The position numbers and the translations under genes were made by a program. A DNA stretch of 64,000 nt, taken from FEN-1219 sp963744305 (GTDB taxonomy: Bacteria > Pseudomonadota > Gammaproteobacteria > Steroidobacterales > Rariloculaceae). The notes beneath the pieces were generated by a model that was given only the letters and a program-made list of their open reading frames with translations, was not told the origin of the DNA and searched no databases. The stretch covers positions 372,001 through 436,000 of the forward strand of contig CAVUTF010000046.1 of assembly GCA_963744305.1 (NCBI GenBank), given 5' to 3'. Positions 12,501 to 21,070 of this stretch are shown here, one piece after another (the stretch's first letter is position 1; the number at the start of each line of letters is the position of its first letter).

Positions 12501-13904
12501 GTGCAGATGCGCGCTGCGCCGGCCGCGCTGCGTCGTGAACCCATCCGCCAGCATGCGTGCGACGTCGACGAAGCGCTGCTTTTCGAGCCCGCCGTAGTTC
12601 GCAGCACGCGTGAAGCGCTCGAACAGATCATCGACGCGCCATTCCTGCATCGCGACCTCGGCGACGATCTGCTGCGCGAGCACGTCGAGCGGCGCCGGGC
12701 GCAGGGCAATTGCATCGAGCTCGCCGCGGCGGATGCTGTCGAGCAATGCGGTGCACTCGACGAGCTCGTCGCGCGACAGAGGGAACAAGCGGCCCTTGGG
12801 CTTGCGGTCCAGCCCGTGGCCCGAGCGGCCCACGCGCTGGAGGAATGCGGCGATCGCGCGCGGCGAGCCGAGCTGGCACACGAGGTCGACGTCGCCAATG
12901 TCGATCCCGAGCTCGAGCGACGAGGTGGCGACGAGCGCCTTGAGCTGGCCGGCTTTGAGGCGTTCCTCTGCGCGCAGCCGATGCTCTTTCGCGAGGCTGC
13001 CGTGGTGCGATGTCACGTGCTCCTCGCCGAGTCGCTCCGCAAGATGCCGCGCCGCGCGCTCCGCGAGCCGGCGAGTGTTCACGAACACGAGCGTCGTGCG
13101 GTGCGCGCGGATCAGGTCCGCGAGGCGGTCGTACATCTCGACCCAAACCTCGTTCGCCATGATGGCTTCGAGCGGTGAGGACGGCAGCTCGAGCGCGAGG
13201 TCGCGCGCTCGCACGTGGCCCTCGTCGATGACGGTGCAGGGCCGATCCGTGCGGCCGGTGAGGAACGCCGTCAACGTTGCGATCGGCTTCGTCGTAGCGG
13301 AGATGCCGACGCGCGTGGGCGGTGCTGCGCAGAGGGCGGTCAACCGCTCGAGCGACAGCGCAAGATGCGCGCCGCGCTTGTTGCCCGCGACCGCATGGAT
13401 CTCGTCGACGATCACCGTGCGCACCGTGCTCAGCATCTGCCGACCCGACGCCGACGTGAGCAGGATGTATAGCGATTCCGGCGTCGTCACGAGTATGTGC
13501 GGCGGCGTGCGGCGCATTCGTGCGCGCTCGCTTTGAGGCGTGTCGCCGGTGCGCACGACAGCGCGTATCGGCGCATCCCCGAGCATGCGCTCCGCGAACT
13601 CGCGGCCGATCCCCTCAAGAGGCATCTGCAGGTTCTTCTGGATGTCGTTCGATAGCGCCTTCAACGGCGAGACATAGAGGACTTGCGTCTCATCCCGCAG
13701 CTCCCCCGCCGCCGCCTGCTTGGCGAGCTGATCGATCACGCCCAAGAACGCCGCGAGCGTTTTGCCGGAGCCCGTGGGCGCGCTTATCAGGGTGTGGTCG
13801 CCCGACCCGATCGCTTCCCACGCTTTGAGCTGCACCGCCGTGGGGGCGGCGAAAGCTCGGCGGAACCAGCCTGCGACGGCCGGATGGAAGTGGTGCGGCA
13901 GCAT
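9597..13904 (-). CDS. lhr: Large ATP-dependent helicase Lhr (DEAD/DEAH, long form)
   Basis: This roughly 1435-residue superfamily 2 helicase is of the Lhr family, implicated in DNA repair. The N-terminal core shows Walker A APTGSGKTLAAF, motif Ia VLYVSPLKALSNDI, Walker B VDEIHAVAGNKRGAHL, SATT-type motif III (GISATTKP), and motifs V/VI TSSLELGIDIGDVDLVCQLGSP and AAFLQRVGRSGHG. The winged-helix/beta-barrel Lhr core follows. A long C-terminal region to residue 1435 (ending RPDIQRARRRWRS) marks the long bacterial form. ATG 13904 with an AGG upstream is preferred; TTG 13922 is an in-frame alternative. It is convergent with the TonB receptor (23-bp gap). No indel is visible across 4.3 kb. Confidence 0.94.
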   Translation of the reverse strand: MLPHHFHPAVAGWFRRAFAAPTAVQLKAWEAIGSGDHTLISAPTGSGKTLAAFLGVIDQLAKQAAAGELRDETQVLYVSPLKALSNDIQKNLQMPLEGIGREFAERMLGDAPIRAVVRTGDTPQSERARMRRTPPHILVTTPESLYILLTSASGRQMLSTVRTVIVDEIHAVAGNKRGAHLALSLERLTALCAAPPTRVGISATTKPIATLTAFLTGRTDRPCTVIDEGHVRARDLALELPSSPLEAIMANEVWVEMYDRLADLIRAHRTTLVFVNTRRLAERAARHLAERLGEEHVTSHHGSLAKEHRLRAEERLKAGQLKALVATSSLELGIDIGDVDLVCQLGSPRAIAAFLQRVGRSGHGLDRKPKGRLFPLSRDELVECTALLDSIRRGELDAIALRPAPLDVLAQQIVAEVAMQEWRVDDLFERFTRAANYGGLEKQRFVDVARMLADGFTTQRGRRSAHLHFDRVNNELRGRRGARLTAITNGGAIPDQFDYDVVLQPSETQIGTLNEDFAFESMPGDVFQLGNTSYRILKVESGKVYVADAQGQSPTIPFWLGEAPGRSNELSSSVGRLHQLADERLESGGSAAADWLGSEVGVNDAATEQLVEYLGAAKAALGALPSFERIILERFFDETGDTHLVIHSPYGSRINRAWGLALRKRFCRRFNFELQAAALEDSIVISLGAVHSFALEDVIHYLSSKSVRDVLRQAVLDAPLFGAYWRWNASIALAIRRFRNGKRAPAQFQRTDAEDLLSTVFPDQLACAENLPGGDREIPDHPLVAQTLADCTTAAMDVEGLVALLERIERGEVAVLCRELTSPSPLAQEILGAKPYAFLDDAPAEERRTLAVQARRYMSVEQAAELGKLDHDAIERVRAEAWPDVGNPDELHDALVTLGFVTAAEGDGAGSAWRASFAALERDGRATTFKVAAGELWVSAERLAELRLVLPDGVAGRQLPVLDPGTSDPDTALRELLRSRLDALGPVTAAQLGRPLSFDGAALLPALVALEQQGSVMRGSFTGAEAEEWCERRLLARIHRYTLKRLRSEIEPASMADYQRFLFHWQGLGSERREGREALSAILSELQGLALPAAVWEREVLPARLADYGPLQLDQLSAAGEFVWWRPRPSSAAAPGRASTVATSPIALVPRGTLAHWRHLSGMAAELPQTLSGSAQRVVDALTARGALFFLELVQISGLLRVQVEEALGELVARGLVTADSFNGLRALLTPQSRRRGFRGRGASRGRSDFDAAGRWALLDAANPVSASTPHDEAVEHAAKALLRRYGVVCRRLLDREALAPTWRELLRFYRSAEARGEIRGGRFIEPLGGEQFALMEAVEELRRLRRNKDVAEWVVISAADPLNLAGLLDNGPRAPTQPRRRLVFKNGTAVASGGGQAVEWLAEVSPAEQGTVAALLSPETRRPDIQRARRRWRS

Positions 13905-13984
13905 GTGCCTAGCATAAGTCAAAAGGCTGGGTTTATGTCCAGTCCAAGCTAAAGTGCGCGGGCGAGCGGCCGTTACCCGACCTG

Positions 13985-14239
13985 ATGATAAGGGTAGCCT
14001 CGATCAAGCAGACGGCCCTGGGAGGCATTCGGCGCAGCCTGGACGGCTTGCGCGGGACGGCGCACGAGATTGCAACCGTCTCGGTCAGCGGGGCCGAGCC
14101 GGCTCCGCTCGGAGATCCTCTCGTACGCGCCCTGGAGCGAGAGCGGGCGCTCGAGGCCGCGTCGCGCGCTGACCCCCGACGCCCCGCGCTCGCCCATGCG
14201 AGCCGTATAATCCTGCCACTTCGAGCCTTCGGACCGTGA
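13985..14239 (+). CDS. Possible small protein with flagellar rod-like N-terminus (doubtful)
   Basis: An 84-codon frame occupies the 338-bp gap between lhr and the P-loop gene. Its first about 60 residues (MIRVASIKQTALGGIRRSLD, then GLRGTAHEIATVSV, then DPLVRALERERALEAASRA) have the helical pattern of the short proteins related to flagellar rod/hook N- and C-termini: an Ala/Gly-rich first helix, an A-x-x-I-A step, and a Val/Leu helix with charged residues. The last 20 residues are proline/arginine-rich and look like out-of-frame sequence. No ribosome-binding site precedes the ATG, and the frame overlaps a likely -10 element for the next gene. It could be chance, or another gene damaged by an indel. 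Otherwise this gap shows only the TATAAT element. Confidence 0.3.
   Translation: MIRVASIKQTALGGIRRSLDGLRGTAHEIATVSVSGAEPAPLGDPLVRALERERALEAASRADPRRPALAHASRIILPLRAFGP
14206..14211 (+). promoter_or_regulatory. Candidate -10 element upstream of the P-loop NTPase gene
   Basis: A perfect TATAAT hexamer lies 31 bp before the ATG at 14243 in otherwise GC-rich sequence. No convincing -35 hexamer is seen 16-18 bp upstream, so it may be an extended or activator-dependent promoter. Confidence 0.4.
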
Positions 14240-14242
14240 CCG

Positions 14243-15079
14243 ATGCGAATGACGCGTGCCGAGTTCCTGCGCTGGCCGCACAAAGCCATCACCCTGCTGG
14301 GCATGTCCGGTGTCGGCAAGACCACCCTCGCCTACAAGCTGCCCCCGACGAAATGGTTTCACTACTCCGGCGACTATCGGATCGGTACGAAATACCTCTC
14401 CGAGCCGATACTCGACAACATCAAACGGCAGGCTATGCGCGTCGACTTTCTGCGGGATCTGTTGCGCAACGATTCCATCTACATCGCGAGCAACATCACC
14501 GTGCACAATCTCGCGCCCGTGTCGACGTTTCTCGGCAAGATCGGCCGCCCAGACCTGGGGGGCTTGCCTGTCGCGGAGTTCAAGAAACGGCAGAAACTTC
14601 ACCGCGAAGCGGAGATCGGCGCGATGCGCGACGTGGCCGAGTTCATTCTCAAGGCACAGGAGATTTACGGCTACGACCACTTCATCAACGACGCGGGCGG
14701 CAGCCTGTGCGAGCTCGACGACGAGCTGACCGAGCGCACGCTGGCCGCGCACACGTTGATCCTGTACCTGAAAACCGACCCGGACCTCGAGCGAGAGCTC
14801 GTGCAGCGCGCGATCGATGACCCGAAGCCGCTCTACTACCAGGAGACCTTTCTGGACGCGAAGCTCGCGGAGTATCTCGCCGAAGCGGAGCTCCAGGATC
14901 CGGGCGAGATCAAGCCGGACGAGTTCGTACGCTGGATTTTTCCTGCGCTCGTCGCGCATCGCCGACCAAAATACGAAGCGCTCGCGGAGCGATACGGCTA
15001 CACGTTGAGCGCACGGATCGCCGGAGCGATCAGGGACGAGCAGGGCTTTCTCGAGTACGTGGCGAGCGTGCTCGACTGA
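14243..15079 (+). CDS. P-loop NTPase/kinase-like protein of unknown function
   Basis: This 278-residue soluble protein opens with a Walker A loop, KAITLLGMSGVGKTTLAYKL (residues about 14-33). The aromatic stretch WFHYSGDYRIGTKYL follows, reminiscent of a nucleoside/shikimate-kinase fold. A hydrophobic strand ending TLILYLKTDPDLEREL could be the Walker B/lid part. The region FINDAGGSLCELDDE may hold an acidic metal ligand. It is predicted to bind ATP and phosphorylate or act on a small molecule, but I do not recognise a named family. ATG 14243 (or 14249) has a weak ribosome-binding site and follows a TATAAT element. It has no operon partner: lhr is divergent and the rhomboid gene is convergent. 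Confidence 0.75.
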   Translation: MRMTRAEFLRWPHKAITLLGMSGVGKTTLAYKLPPTKWFHYSGDYRIGTKYLSEPILDNIKRQAMRVDFLRDLLRNDSIYIASNITVHNLAPVSTFLGKIGRPDLGGLPVAEFKKRQKLHREAEIGAMRDVAEFILKAQEIYGYDHFINDAGGSLCELDDELTERTLAAHTLILYLKTDPDLERELVQRAIDDPKPLYYQETFLDAKLAEYLAEAELQDPGEIKPDEFVRWIFPALVAHRRPKYEALAERYGYTLSARIAGAIRDEQGFLEYVASVLD

Positions 15080-15097
15080 ACGCCGCGCACGCGACGG

Positions 15098-15994
15098 TCA
15101 TCCGACCGACACGAGACCCCACGTCCAAGCACCTACGAGCACCAGCACGGCGATCGCCGCGCAAATGTTTTGCGCTCGGGCCCCTGGGGTGACCAAGACG
15201 TGGGCGAAGCGCGCAAACAGCAGCCCGCAGCCGAAGCCCGAGACGAAGCCGGCGAGGTGCGCGAATATATCGGTGTTCTCGCCGCCGGTACCCGTGAACG
15301 CGAGCAAGCCGATCCCCGCGATGATCGGCGCGATCCGCGCCCGCCATGGCGTCTCTCTGAGAAAGCCCCGCCGCCACGTATACGCGGTCAGAAGTCCGAG
15401 CGCCGCGAAAACAGCCGTCGAGGCGCCGATCGAGCGATGCTGCGGTGCCTGCACTAGGGCGTTCACCACGTTGGCAAACGTCGCCGACCCCAGGATCGCG
15501 AGCCAACCCACGCCGGGACCGAGATAGCGCGCGACGAAGTAACCGAAGAACGCGCCAAAAGCAACGTTGCCGGCCAGGTGATCGAGGTCGAGGTGCACGG
15601 TGAGCGCAGTCACCGTGCGCCACCACTCGCCCATGACGACTCTGCCGGCCTGCAGTCGGCCGGCGCCGTACCAGTCGAGCTCGAGGGCGTTTTGACGCAC
15701 GCAAACGTAGAGCGCCATCAACGTCACGCAGTACGCGGCGGCGGCCGGCCAGCCGCGCCCAACCTCCGGAAGCAGCCTCTGGCCGATCAGGCGTGCATTC
15801 TCTCGGCGGTACGCCGCGAGCTCCGCAGCCGCGCTCGCGGCGCTAGCCGCAGGCACTGAGAGCTGCCAACCGTCGAGCGAATAGCTTTTCAGGTGCTCGA
15901 AGCCGCGCGCGCTCAACACGAGCGCAAGCTCCGTGCAGCGCCGCTCGTCCGCCGCCGAGGCGACGACGATCCACTCCTGCGTTTGACTCTGCAT
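15098..15994 (-). CDS. Rhomboid family intramembrane serine protease
   Basis: This 298-residue inner-membrane protease cleaves transmembrane substrates within the bilayer. A cytoplasmic N-terminal domain of about 95 residues (DERRCTELALVLSARGFEH, then WQLSVPA) precedes six predicted helices. The family marks are WWRTVTALTVHLDLDHLAGN in loop/helix 2 (with the H-x-x-x-N oxyanion pair), the catalytic serine in SIGASTAVFAALG, and the catalytic histidine in IFAHLAGFVSGFGCG. ATG 15994 is used. It is convergent with the P-loop gene (18-bp gap). The substrate is unknown. No adjacent GlyGly-CTERM/rhombosortase target is visible. Confidence 0.9.
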   Translation of the reverse strand: MQSQTQEWIVVASAADERRCTELALVLSARGFEHLKSYSLDGWQLSVPAASAASAAAELAAYRRENARLIGQRLLPEVGRGWPAAAAYCVTLMALYVCVRQNALELDWYGAGRLQAGRVVMGEWWRTVTALTVHLDLDHLAGNVAFGAFFGYFVARYLGPGVGWLAILGSATFANVVNALVQAPQHRSIGASTAVFAALGLLTAYTWRRGFLRETPWRARIAPIIAGIGLLAFTGTGGENTDIFAHLAGFVSGFGCGLLFARFAHVLVTPGARAQNICAAIAVLVLVGAWTWGLVSVG

Positions 15995-16141
15995 CTGCTG
16001 CTGGCGTCCAATGACCGCCGGGTGCCCGCCGTCGCTCGTCGCGAAGACGGAGGAATCTACCAGACTCCCGGAGTGCGCTGTGACCGCAACCCAGTTTCTT
16101 TCGGGGCGCCTCGAATCGGCGCTCGGTCGGCAAGACTGATC

Positions 16142-16441
16142 ATGGCAGTGGTCCTTCGCTGCTACCGGTGCGGAGAATCGCTCGCCGCCTTGACGCTACC
16201 GCTGTCGCGCCTCGACGAGTGCCCGAAATGCCGGGTGCACCTGCATGTATGCCGGATGTGCGAGCGCTACGCGCCGCGCCGGCCGAAAGGCTGCTCCGAG
16301 GAGGATGCGCCGGAAGTCCGCGACAAAAAAGCCGCGAACTTTTGCGACTACTTCAAGCCTCACGCAAACGCCTATCAGCCAGCGGAGCAACAGGCGGAGG
16401 AAGCGGCGCGCGCCCAGCTCGACGCGCTGTTCAAGAAGTGA
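16142..16441 (+). CDS. Small zinc-ribbon-like protein
   Basis: This 99-residue cytoplasmic protein is rich in paired cysteines: LRCYRCG (Cys 7, 10), DECPKC (Cys 27, 30), HVCRMCERY (Cys 37, 40), and CSEED and NFCDYF near residues 51 and 68. The CxxC pairs indicate one or two structural zinc sites. An Ala/Glu-rich helix closes the C-terminus. ATG 16142 gives MAVVLRCYRCGESL; the open frame further upstream overlaps the divergent rhomboid gene and is unlikely to be translated. Similar small proteins occur widely in gammaproteobacteria without known function. The neighbouring spoVR gene is convergent. Confidence 0.75.
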   Translation: MAVVLRCYRCGESLAALTLPLSRLDECPKCRVHLHVCRMCERYAPRRPKGCSEEDAPEVRDKKAANFCDYFKPHANAYQPAEQQAEEAARAQLDALFKK

Positions 16442-16500
16442 CGACGCTGATGACGCCGTAGCGTTTCGGCTAGCCGCCATGGCCGTCAGCCGTCGCGGGG

Positions 16501-17868
16501 CTACGCGCGGCCGATCATTTTGCTGCGGCCGTCGCCATCCACCGTCTCGAGGCGGATCGGCCGGCGCCAAATCTTGTGGATGTAGTCTAAGACTCGTTCC
16601 GCCTTGTCGAGGTCCAAGCCGCGGCCGTCCGTTGCGTGCTCGTGCACGAGATCGAGCGAGCCGTCGCTCGCAATGTGCTTCACGAGCACCGCAGGAGCGC
16701 CGAAATTGTACTTCGGCGCGAGCACGGTCTCGCGCAGCGCGTGGATATCATGATCCTGGACGCGCACGCTGCCGTCGGCACTCGCTTCGTAGCGGAAGAG
16801 CTTGAGCTCTTCCGCTAGCTCTTCGGAGAGATAATTGCGGATGAAACCGAAGTCGTCGTCCTCGGCTCGAATTTCGAACGCACGTTGGAGACCATGCTCT
16901 TGAACGATCGCCTCCCAAAGAGAGAAACCGAGATGGTACGGGTTGACGACCAACGATGCCTGCTGTTCCGCGGCGTGCGGACGGACGACATCGGAATGGG
17001 TCTTGATGGCATCCAGGTACTCGTTCTGCGGGAGAAAGTCCGCTTCGCGCAGCAGCCTCGCATGCCAATATGAAGCCCAACCCTCGTTCATGATCTGACA
17101 CGCGAAGACCGGATAGAAATAAAAGGCTTCCTCGCGCACGGCGAGGAAGATATCTCGCTCCCACGCCTCGAGATCGGGTGCGTACTGCGCGATGAACCAA
17201 AGGAGATCGCGCTCGGGGCTCGGTGGAATCGCAGCCCGGACGCGCTCGAGCGGAGTGTCCGCTTGCGGCCGGCTGCCCGGCAGGTCTCCGAATCGCCGGT
17301 TGAAGGGATCGTCACGCAACGAGCTGCGCGGATTGTTCGCGTACTGAGGGTAAGGCTCCCGGCGCAACGCCTGCACGGTATCGATGTGCGCTTCCAGGGC
17401 AAGCGCGGCGTCCAGGACCTGCTCGACCCGCGTTTGCCCATGCTCCTCTACGGCCTGGCCGATCTGGCGCGCATGCGCAGCCGCCTGCTCGACGATTCGG
17501 TATCCGACCTGCTCTTGGCTGCGCTTGAACAGCGCGTTGTTCTTCGCGAAATCCGCGTGCCCCAACACGTGCGCCGTGACCAGCGTGTTTTCCTGCAGCG
17601 AGTTGTTGCCTGCGAGATAGGCCCTGCCGGGATTGCCTGGAAAAACGACTTCGAACAACCGCGAATGACCCATGCGATGCTGGATCAGCTGATAGATGTA
17701 GCGCACGCCGAACGACCAGTGCGGCATGCGCACCGGCAGCCCATAAACCGCGACCTCCATCATGAAGCTCGATGGAACTTCCTCGAACTGCACGGGGTAG
17801 TAGTCGAGGCCGTTGTCTTTGGCGAGCGTCTCGAGCAACGTCGCGTAGCGCTGCAGCGTCTCGGTCAT
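16501..17868 (-). CDS. spoVR: SpoVR family protein
   Basis: This 455-residue protein is homologous to B. subtilis SpoVR and E. coli YcgB. Visible family features are LDYYPVQFEEVPSSFMMEVA, the PHWSFGVRYIYQ block, LVTAHVLGHADFAKNNALFK (with conserved His/Asp), the aromatic-rich AFYFYPVFACQIMNEGWASYWHA, and LVVNPYHLGFSLWEAI. Its molecular activity is unsettled; it is linked to cortex formation in Bacillus and to the prkA/yeaGH stress module elsewhere. ATG 17868 overlaps the yeaH stop codon as ATGA, indicating translational coupling. It is the last gene of prkA-yeaH-spoVR. The region is free of frameshifts. Confidence 0.94.
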   Translation of the reverse strand: MTETLQRYATLLETLAKDNGLDYYPVQFEEVPSSFMMEVAVYGLPVRMPHWSFGVRYIYQLIQHRMGHSRLFEVVFPGNPGRAYLAGNNSLQENTLVTAHVLGHADFAKNNALFKRSQEQVGYRIVEQAAAHARQIGQAVEEHGQTRVEQVLDAALALEAHIDTVQALRREPYPQYANNPRSSLRDDPFNRRFGDLPGSRPQADTPLERVRAAIPPSPERDLLWFIAQYAPDLEAWERDIFLAVREEAFYFYPVFACQIMNEGWASYWHARLLREADFLPQNEYLDAIKTHSDVVRPHAAEQQASLVVNPYHLGFSLWEAIVQEHGLQRAFEIRAEDDDFGFIRNYLSEELAEELKLFRYEASADGSVRVQDHDIHALRETVLAPKYNFGAPAVLVKHIASDGSLDLVHEHATDGRGLDLDKAERVLDYIHKIWRRPIRLETVDGDGRSKMIGRA

Positions 17869-19049
17869 GCCCCTTGACCTTCCGCCTCTGCCTGCTTGCT
17901 GAAGAACGCGCGGATCGCGTCCCAAACCGATTCAGGAGTCGACAGACCGTAGCGCCCCGATACGCCCGCGCTCGCCGACTCGAGATTCTCGAACAATGCC
18001 GACGTCTCGCTCGTGAGAGCTTGCTGCGCCGACGATGCCGTCTCGACGTAGCCAATGTAGTTCACGATCGCGCCAAGCTTGTTCAGCGCCTCTTGGGCGT
18101 TGTCGCGATCGTGGCGAAAGTTTGCGCCATCCGACGCGTAGAAGGTGTAGATGTTGAAGCGAGCAGGATCGTAGCGCTCGTCGATCACGTCGAGCACTTT
18201 GCGAAACGCGGCGGACGCTACGGTGCCGCCGGAGCCGCTGACCTGGAAGAACTCGGCCTCCGCGAACTCCCACGCCTCCACCGTGTGCGCAACGAAGACA
18301 GGCTCGATATGCGTGTACTGCCGGCGCAGCCCCTGCACCACCCAGAAGAAAAACGTCTTTGCGAGCCGCCGGTCGCGCTCGGTCATGCTCGAAGACACAT
18401 CCATCGCGAAGAACACGACCGCCTCGGTCGACGGGCGCTGCCGCAGCACCAACTGCCGATACCGCAGATCGTCGTCCGTGAACGCCGGATGGTCTCCTTG
18501 CACGGCGCGGCGTTTCACGGCTTCCTTGACCGAGCGTCTGCGATCGAGTCGCGATCGCACGCCGCGGCGGCTCCAGCCTTCGCGTGCGAAATCATCGTTG
18601 CGCAGCGCGCCGCTCTTCACCTTGAGATTCGGCAGCTTGAGCTCTTCCCAGAGCCAGTCGACGATGTCGTCGATCTTGAGCTCCAGGACGAATTGATAGC
18701 CGCCCTCGTCGTTGCCGCCGGCGCCCTTGCCATGCTCGTCGCGCTCTTTGGGGCCGGCGAGCATGTCGCCGGGCTTGCCGTCGCCTTGGCCAACGCCTTC
18801 GCCTTGCGTCGGATCGCGAAGGCGGAAACGCGAGTGCTCCAGAAAACGGACGGGGACTTGCACGGTGCTGTCCGCGCGCGGGAAGACGTCCGTCTGTGCA
18901 ATCAGGTCGGGCAGCTTCTCGCGTACCGCATCGCGTACTTTGTCGTTGTGCCGGAGCCAGTCGCGGGCTCCGCGGGAGAAGAGGTCATACCATTGGCGGT
19001 CAGCACCGGGACGCTCGATGAAACCAGACGACCCGTTGTCCATACCCAA
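17865..19049 (-). CDS. yeaH: YeaH/YhbH family protein (DUF444, VWA-like)
   Basis: This 394-residue protein of the PrkA-associated YeaH family was probably named sporulation protein YhbH in Bacillus. The N-terminal region is basic and glycine-rich (GEGVGQGDGKPGDML). The C-terminal half has a von Willebrand A-like fold with a metal-binding DVSSSMTERDRRLAKTFFFW motif (D-x-S-x-S), followed by FVAHTVEAWEF and FFQVSGSGGTVASAAF. It probably forms a complex with the PrkA kinase and SpoVR. It lies between them, 40 bp after prkA and overlapping spoVR by 4 bp. ATG 19049 is followed by MGMDNGSSGFIERPGADR; ATG 19043 is an alternative. Confidence 0.94.
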   Translation of the reverse strand: MGMDNGSSGFIERPGADRQWYDLFSRGARDWLRHNDKVRDAVREKLPDLIAQTDVFPRADSTVQVPVRFLEHSRFRLRDPTQGEGVGQGDGKPGDMLAGPKERDEHGKGAGGNDEGGYQFVLELKIDDIVDWLWEELKLPNLKVKSGALRNDDFAREGWSRRGVRSRLDRRRSVKEAVKRRAVQGDHPAFTDDDLRYRQLVLRQRPSTEAVVFFAMDVSSSMTERDRRLAKTFFFWVVQGLRRQYTHIEPVFVAHTVEAWEFAEAEFFQVSGSGGTVASAAFRKVLDVIDERYDPARFNIYTFYASDGANFRHDRDNAQEALNKLGAIVNYIGYVETASSAQQALTSETSALFENLESASAGVSGRYGLSTPESVWDAIRAFFSKQAEAEGQGA

Positions 19050-19088
19050 TTCTCCCGTTAAATCCTCTCGTGTAGTGTGAACCGCCCC

Positions 19089-20988
19089 CTATTCCTGAGA
19101 CAGCAACGTCGTCACGTAATTCAAAGCTTCTTTCGCGCTGTGCGCGTCGTACCCATACTCGCGTATAAGCCGTTCCTGCACGGCGGAAATCTTCTGCTCC
19201 GCGTCCTCGTCCGGCCGCGCGCGCGAGGTGACGAGCCGTAGCACGTCCCGGCGCTCCTCGAACAAGTACTGCTCGATGGCTTCGTGCAAGCGCGAGTGGT
19301 TGTCCAAAGTGAACTTTTCTCCCGCCTTGAACGCCACCATCGCCTTGCGCACCACTTCCTGACGGAATGATAGCTTTCCCGACTCGGAGATCTTGATCTT
19401 CTCCTCCACGGACCGCAGAAAGCGCTCGTCGGGCGGCCGCGATTCGCCGGTAATCGGATCCTCGACCTCGCGCTTGTCGAGCGAGGCTTCCACCTCGTCG
19501 AGATACTTCTCGAGCAGCTCCTGCGCCTCCGTTTGGAACGACGCGAACAGCGCGCGGTGCACGTCCTCCTTCACCCAGCGGTTATAGAAATCCTTGCGGG
19601 CGAGGACGAGAAACTCGATCCATTGCTTCTTGCGCCCGGCGTCCATGCGCGCGTCGGTCTCGATCGAGTCCTTCAGTGCTAGCAACATGTCCATGCTCGT
19701 CAGGCTTGCGGCGTTGCTGCGCGTGATGGCGTTCGATATCGCGTTGATCACGAAGCGCGGGCTCACGCCGGTCAGGCCTTCCTCGGCCGCTTCGGCCTTG
19801 ATCCGCGGCACGTCCGCGTCGCTGAAGCCCTCTACGTCCTCGCCGGCATACAGCTTCAATTTCTTCGTGAGATCGAGGCCTTCGCGCTGTGGCTTCAGCA
19901 GGCGCGTAAGAATCGAAAACACGGAGGCGAGATCGAGCACGTGCGGATCGAAGTGCACCTTGCGGAATGCGGGCGCGCTCGACACTAACTTGCGGTAGAT
20001 CCGCGCTTCGTCGCGAAACGAGAGCGTGTACGGAACGCGCACGATGACCATTCGATCGAGGAGCGCCTCGTTTTCCTTCTCCTGCAAGAATTTGTTGAAC
20101 TCGGCGAGGTTCGTGTGCGCGAGAATCGTCTCGTCGAGGTGAATCAGGGGGAACCGCGACACCTTGACGTTTTTCTCTTGCGTAAGCGTGAGCAGCAGAT
20201 ATAGGAACTCCCGCTTGACCTTCAGTATCTCGATCATCTCAAGCACGCCGCGGCTCGCGGCATACACGGCGCCGGACCAGGACCACGCGCGGGGATCGCC
20301 TTCGTCGCCGATGTCGGCGACCTTCGAGAGGTCGACGGACCCCACGAGGTCCGCGATGTCCGCGGTGGTCGGATCGTGAGGAGCATACGTGCCGACGCCG
20401 ACGCGCGCGGCCTCCGACAGGAACACCCGTTCCACGGGGAACTTCATGAAGTCGCCGTCGAACTCTTCGTCCAAGCGCACGCGCGGAGTACGGGCTGAGC
20501 TCCCCGGAGATGTCCACGCCGTAGGTCTCACGGAATTTCGGGCGCATGCTGGCCGGAATCAGATTCAGCGGCGATTCGTGCAGCGGCGAACCCTGCAGCG
20601 CGTAAAGCGCTCCGTCCTGCGTGCGGCTATATTCCTCGAGACCGCGCTTCAGCAGGATCACCAGCGTCGACTTGCCGCCCGACGGAGGACCGAGCAGCAA
20701 CAGCAGTCGTCGCCCCACGTCGGAACCGGCAGCCGCCGCCTTGAAGTAGTCGATGACGCGATCCAGCGCAGGATCGATGCCGAACAGCTCACCGGAAAAC
20801 AGCTGCTTCTCGGAAACGATTTCCTCGGTCCGCGGTTGCGCGTCGCGATACCAGCACAGCATGTCGTAGATGTACTGGTGAGAAGAGCGGGTGAATTTGG
20901 TCGGATCGTCTGGCAGGACGTCCTGCAGGAATTCGGCGAAGGTGCCGCGCCAGTGCTGTGCGTTGTGCTCGGTAGCGAAGGCAGTCAA
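19089..20988 (-). CDS. prkA: PrkA serine protein kinase (Bacillus-type), frameshifted in this sequence
   Basis: This AAA+/PrkA-kinase protein is linked to stationary-phase and nutrient stress. The N-terminal AAA domain has Walker A LLLLLGPPSGGKSTLVILLKR, the arch LHESPLNLIPASMR and ADLVGSVDLSKVADIG. The C-terminal kinase part continues to LNYVTTLLSQE. At about 633 residues it aligns along its length with B. subtilis PrkA (HWRGTFAEFL corresponds to KWEGTFADYL) better than with E. coli YeaG. The frame breaks near 20500: SPYSAR then VRLDEEFDGDF would be restored by two bases in a GCGCG run. The listed start is TTG 20988. A better-initiated upstream frame (ATG 21070, behind a GGAAGAGGT site, MTLSESVTSHRDMNSLGRGF) probably belongs to the same gene through a second indel near 21000. 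Confidence 0.92.
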
Positions 20989-21070
20989 GTCGTCGAGGAA
21001 GGAGCTCCTCGAATCCTCTCCCTAGGGAATTCATGTCCCGATGGGAAGTTACGGACTCGGATAGTGTCAT

